The position numbers were made by a program, and so were the translations under genes. Positions 52,368 to 52,490 of a stretch of 52,490 nt of DNA are shown here, in pieces. The DNA is from Galbibacter pacificus (lineage in GTDB: Bacteria; Bacteroidota; Bacteroidia; Flavobacteriales; Flavobacteriaceae): positions 1-52,490 of the forward strand of contig NZ_JAQSVC010000008.1 of assembly GCF_029603165.1 (NCBI RefSeq), written 5' to 3'. How positions within the stretch are numbered: the stretch's first letter is position 1; each line of letters begins with the position of its first letter. The notes beneath the pieces were generated by a model. The model saw only the letters and a list, made by a program, of their open reading frames with translations, did not search any database and was not told the DNA's origin.

Positions 52368-52445
52368 CTTGTGCCTGTTGCACAAGTTAGCAAAAAATTG
52401 ACATAGGGTTGATATTTTCCTTTCATTAGATACCTATATTGTAGT
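52368..52445 (+). other. Possible left end of an insertion sequence
   Basis: A perfect 7-bp hairpin CTTGTGC/GCACAAG (52368-52374, 52380-52386) is followed by AT-rich sequence leading to the transposase start at 52446. The end of element C is altered here relative to element B, as if an IS had inserted at the site. The exact terminal repeat cannot be fixed without the other IS end. Confidence 0.3.
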
Positions 52446-52490
52446 ATGCAAGGCAAAAAGCAATATCAGGAGAAACTGTTCAATCAGTTT
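52446..52490 (+). mobile_element. IS1182-like transposase, first 15 codons only
   Basis: ATG at 52446 opens the frame MQGKKQYQEKLFNQF, which runs off the window. This opening is the one I know from IS1182-family transposases of Bacteroidota (MQGKK.YQEKLF..FQLS...P.DNFYR). Only 15 residues are visible, so family assignment rests on that short match. It is the only plus-strand gene after the terminator at 48.1 kb. Confidence 0.6.

Overview
The window looks like a chromosomal segment of a gliding, probably marine member of the Bacteroidota (Flavobacteriia). The reasons are a complete sprC-sprD-sprB-sprF gliding-motility operon, type IX secretion (T9SS) sorting domains of both type A and type B, Bacteroidota-type promoters (TAnnTTTG at -7, TTTG about 20 bp upstream), little sign of Shine-Dalgarno sequences, and an exported FGly sulfatase. 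I saw no rRNA, tRNA or CRISPR array.

Region 1 (1-22375, all minus strand, read from right to left) is one very long run of surface and secreted proteins. A promoter at about 22.46-22.49 kb leads into a 1591-aa beta-rich exported protein of unknown family. Then follow a tandem lipocalin-like lipoprotein, a fibronectin-III protein, a 1712-aa SprB-repeat protein with a type A T9SS signal, a three-PKD lipoprotein, a further lipoprotein, a 747-aa Fn3 protein with a coiled-coil tail, an 875-aa exported protein and two small ORFs. After a 228-bp gap comes an outer-membrane-type protein cut by the window edge. The 875-aa protein has the build of a polymorphic toxin: signal peptide, long unique body, pre-toxin-like helical segment, and a short C-terminal domain with a D...D-x-K motif like PD-(D/E)xK nucleases. 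A 218-aa soluble protein (candidate immunity) and a 90-aa two-helix membrane protein follow it directly. Base composition is mosaic: backbone genes are GC-rich, while the toxin/immunity tip, the N-terminus of the 1712-aa protein and two lipoproteins are strongly AT-rich. The breaks fall inside single reading frames. My main hypothesis is a T9SS-linked, surface-displayed toxin-delivery locus with exchangeable tips; this is inference, not established.

Region 2 (22376-25090) holds a roughly 1-kb gene-free stretch with a long-stem inverted repeat, and a sulfatase lipoprotein.

Region 3 (25091-44784, minus) is the sprCDBF operon: SprC (type B sorting domain), SprD (PorP/SprF-like barrel plus two SPOR-like modules), the 4771-aa SprB-type adhesin and SprF. 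Together they build and export the mobile surface adhesin used in gliding.

Region 4 (45139-48170, plus) is housekeeping: glnS with a terminator, then YtxH, holin-like and DUF6327-like small envelope-associated genes, closed by a hairpin with a perfect 20-bp stem.

Region 5 (48170-52490) is accessory DNA. It holds an alpha/beta hydrolase, a ParD/ParE-type toxin-antitoxin pair, and a four-gene ArsR-SRPBCC-DUF998-DUF1801 operon. All are on the minus strand and separated by imperfect palindromes and short direct repeats that resemble integron attC sites and cassettes. The first 15 codons of an IS1182-like transposase sit at the right edge. The ArsR operon promoter carries two near-identical palindromic operators placed on its core elements.
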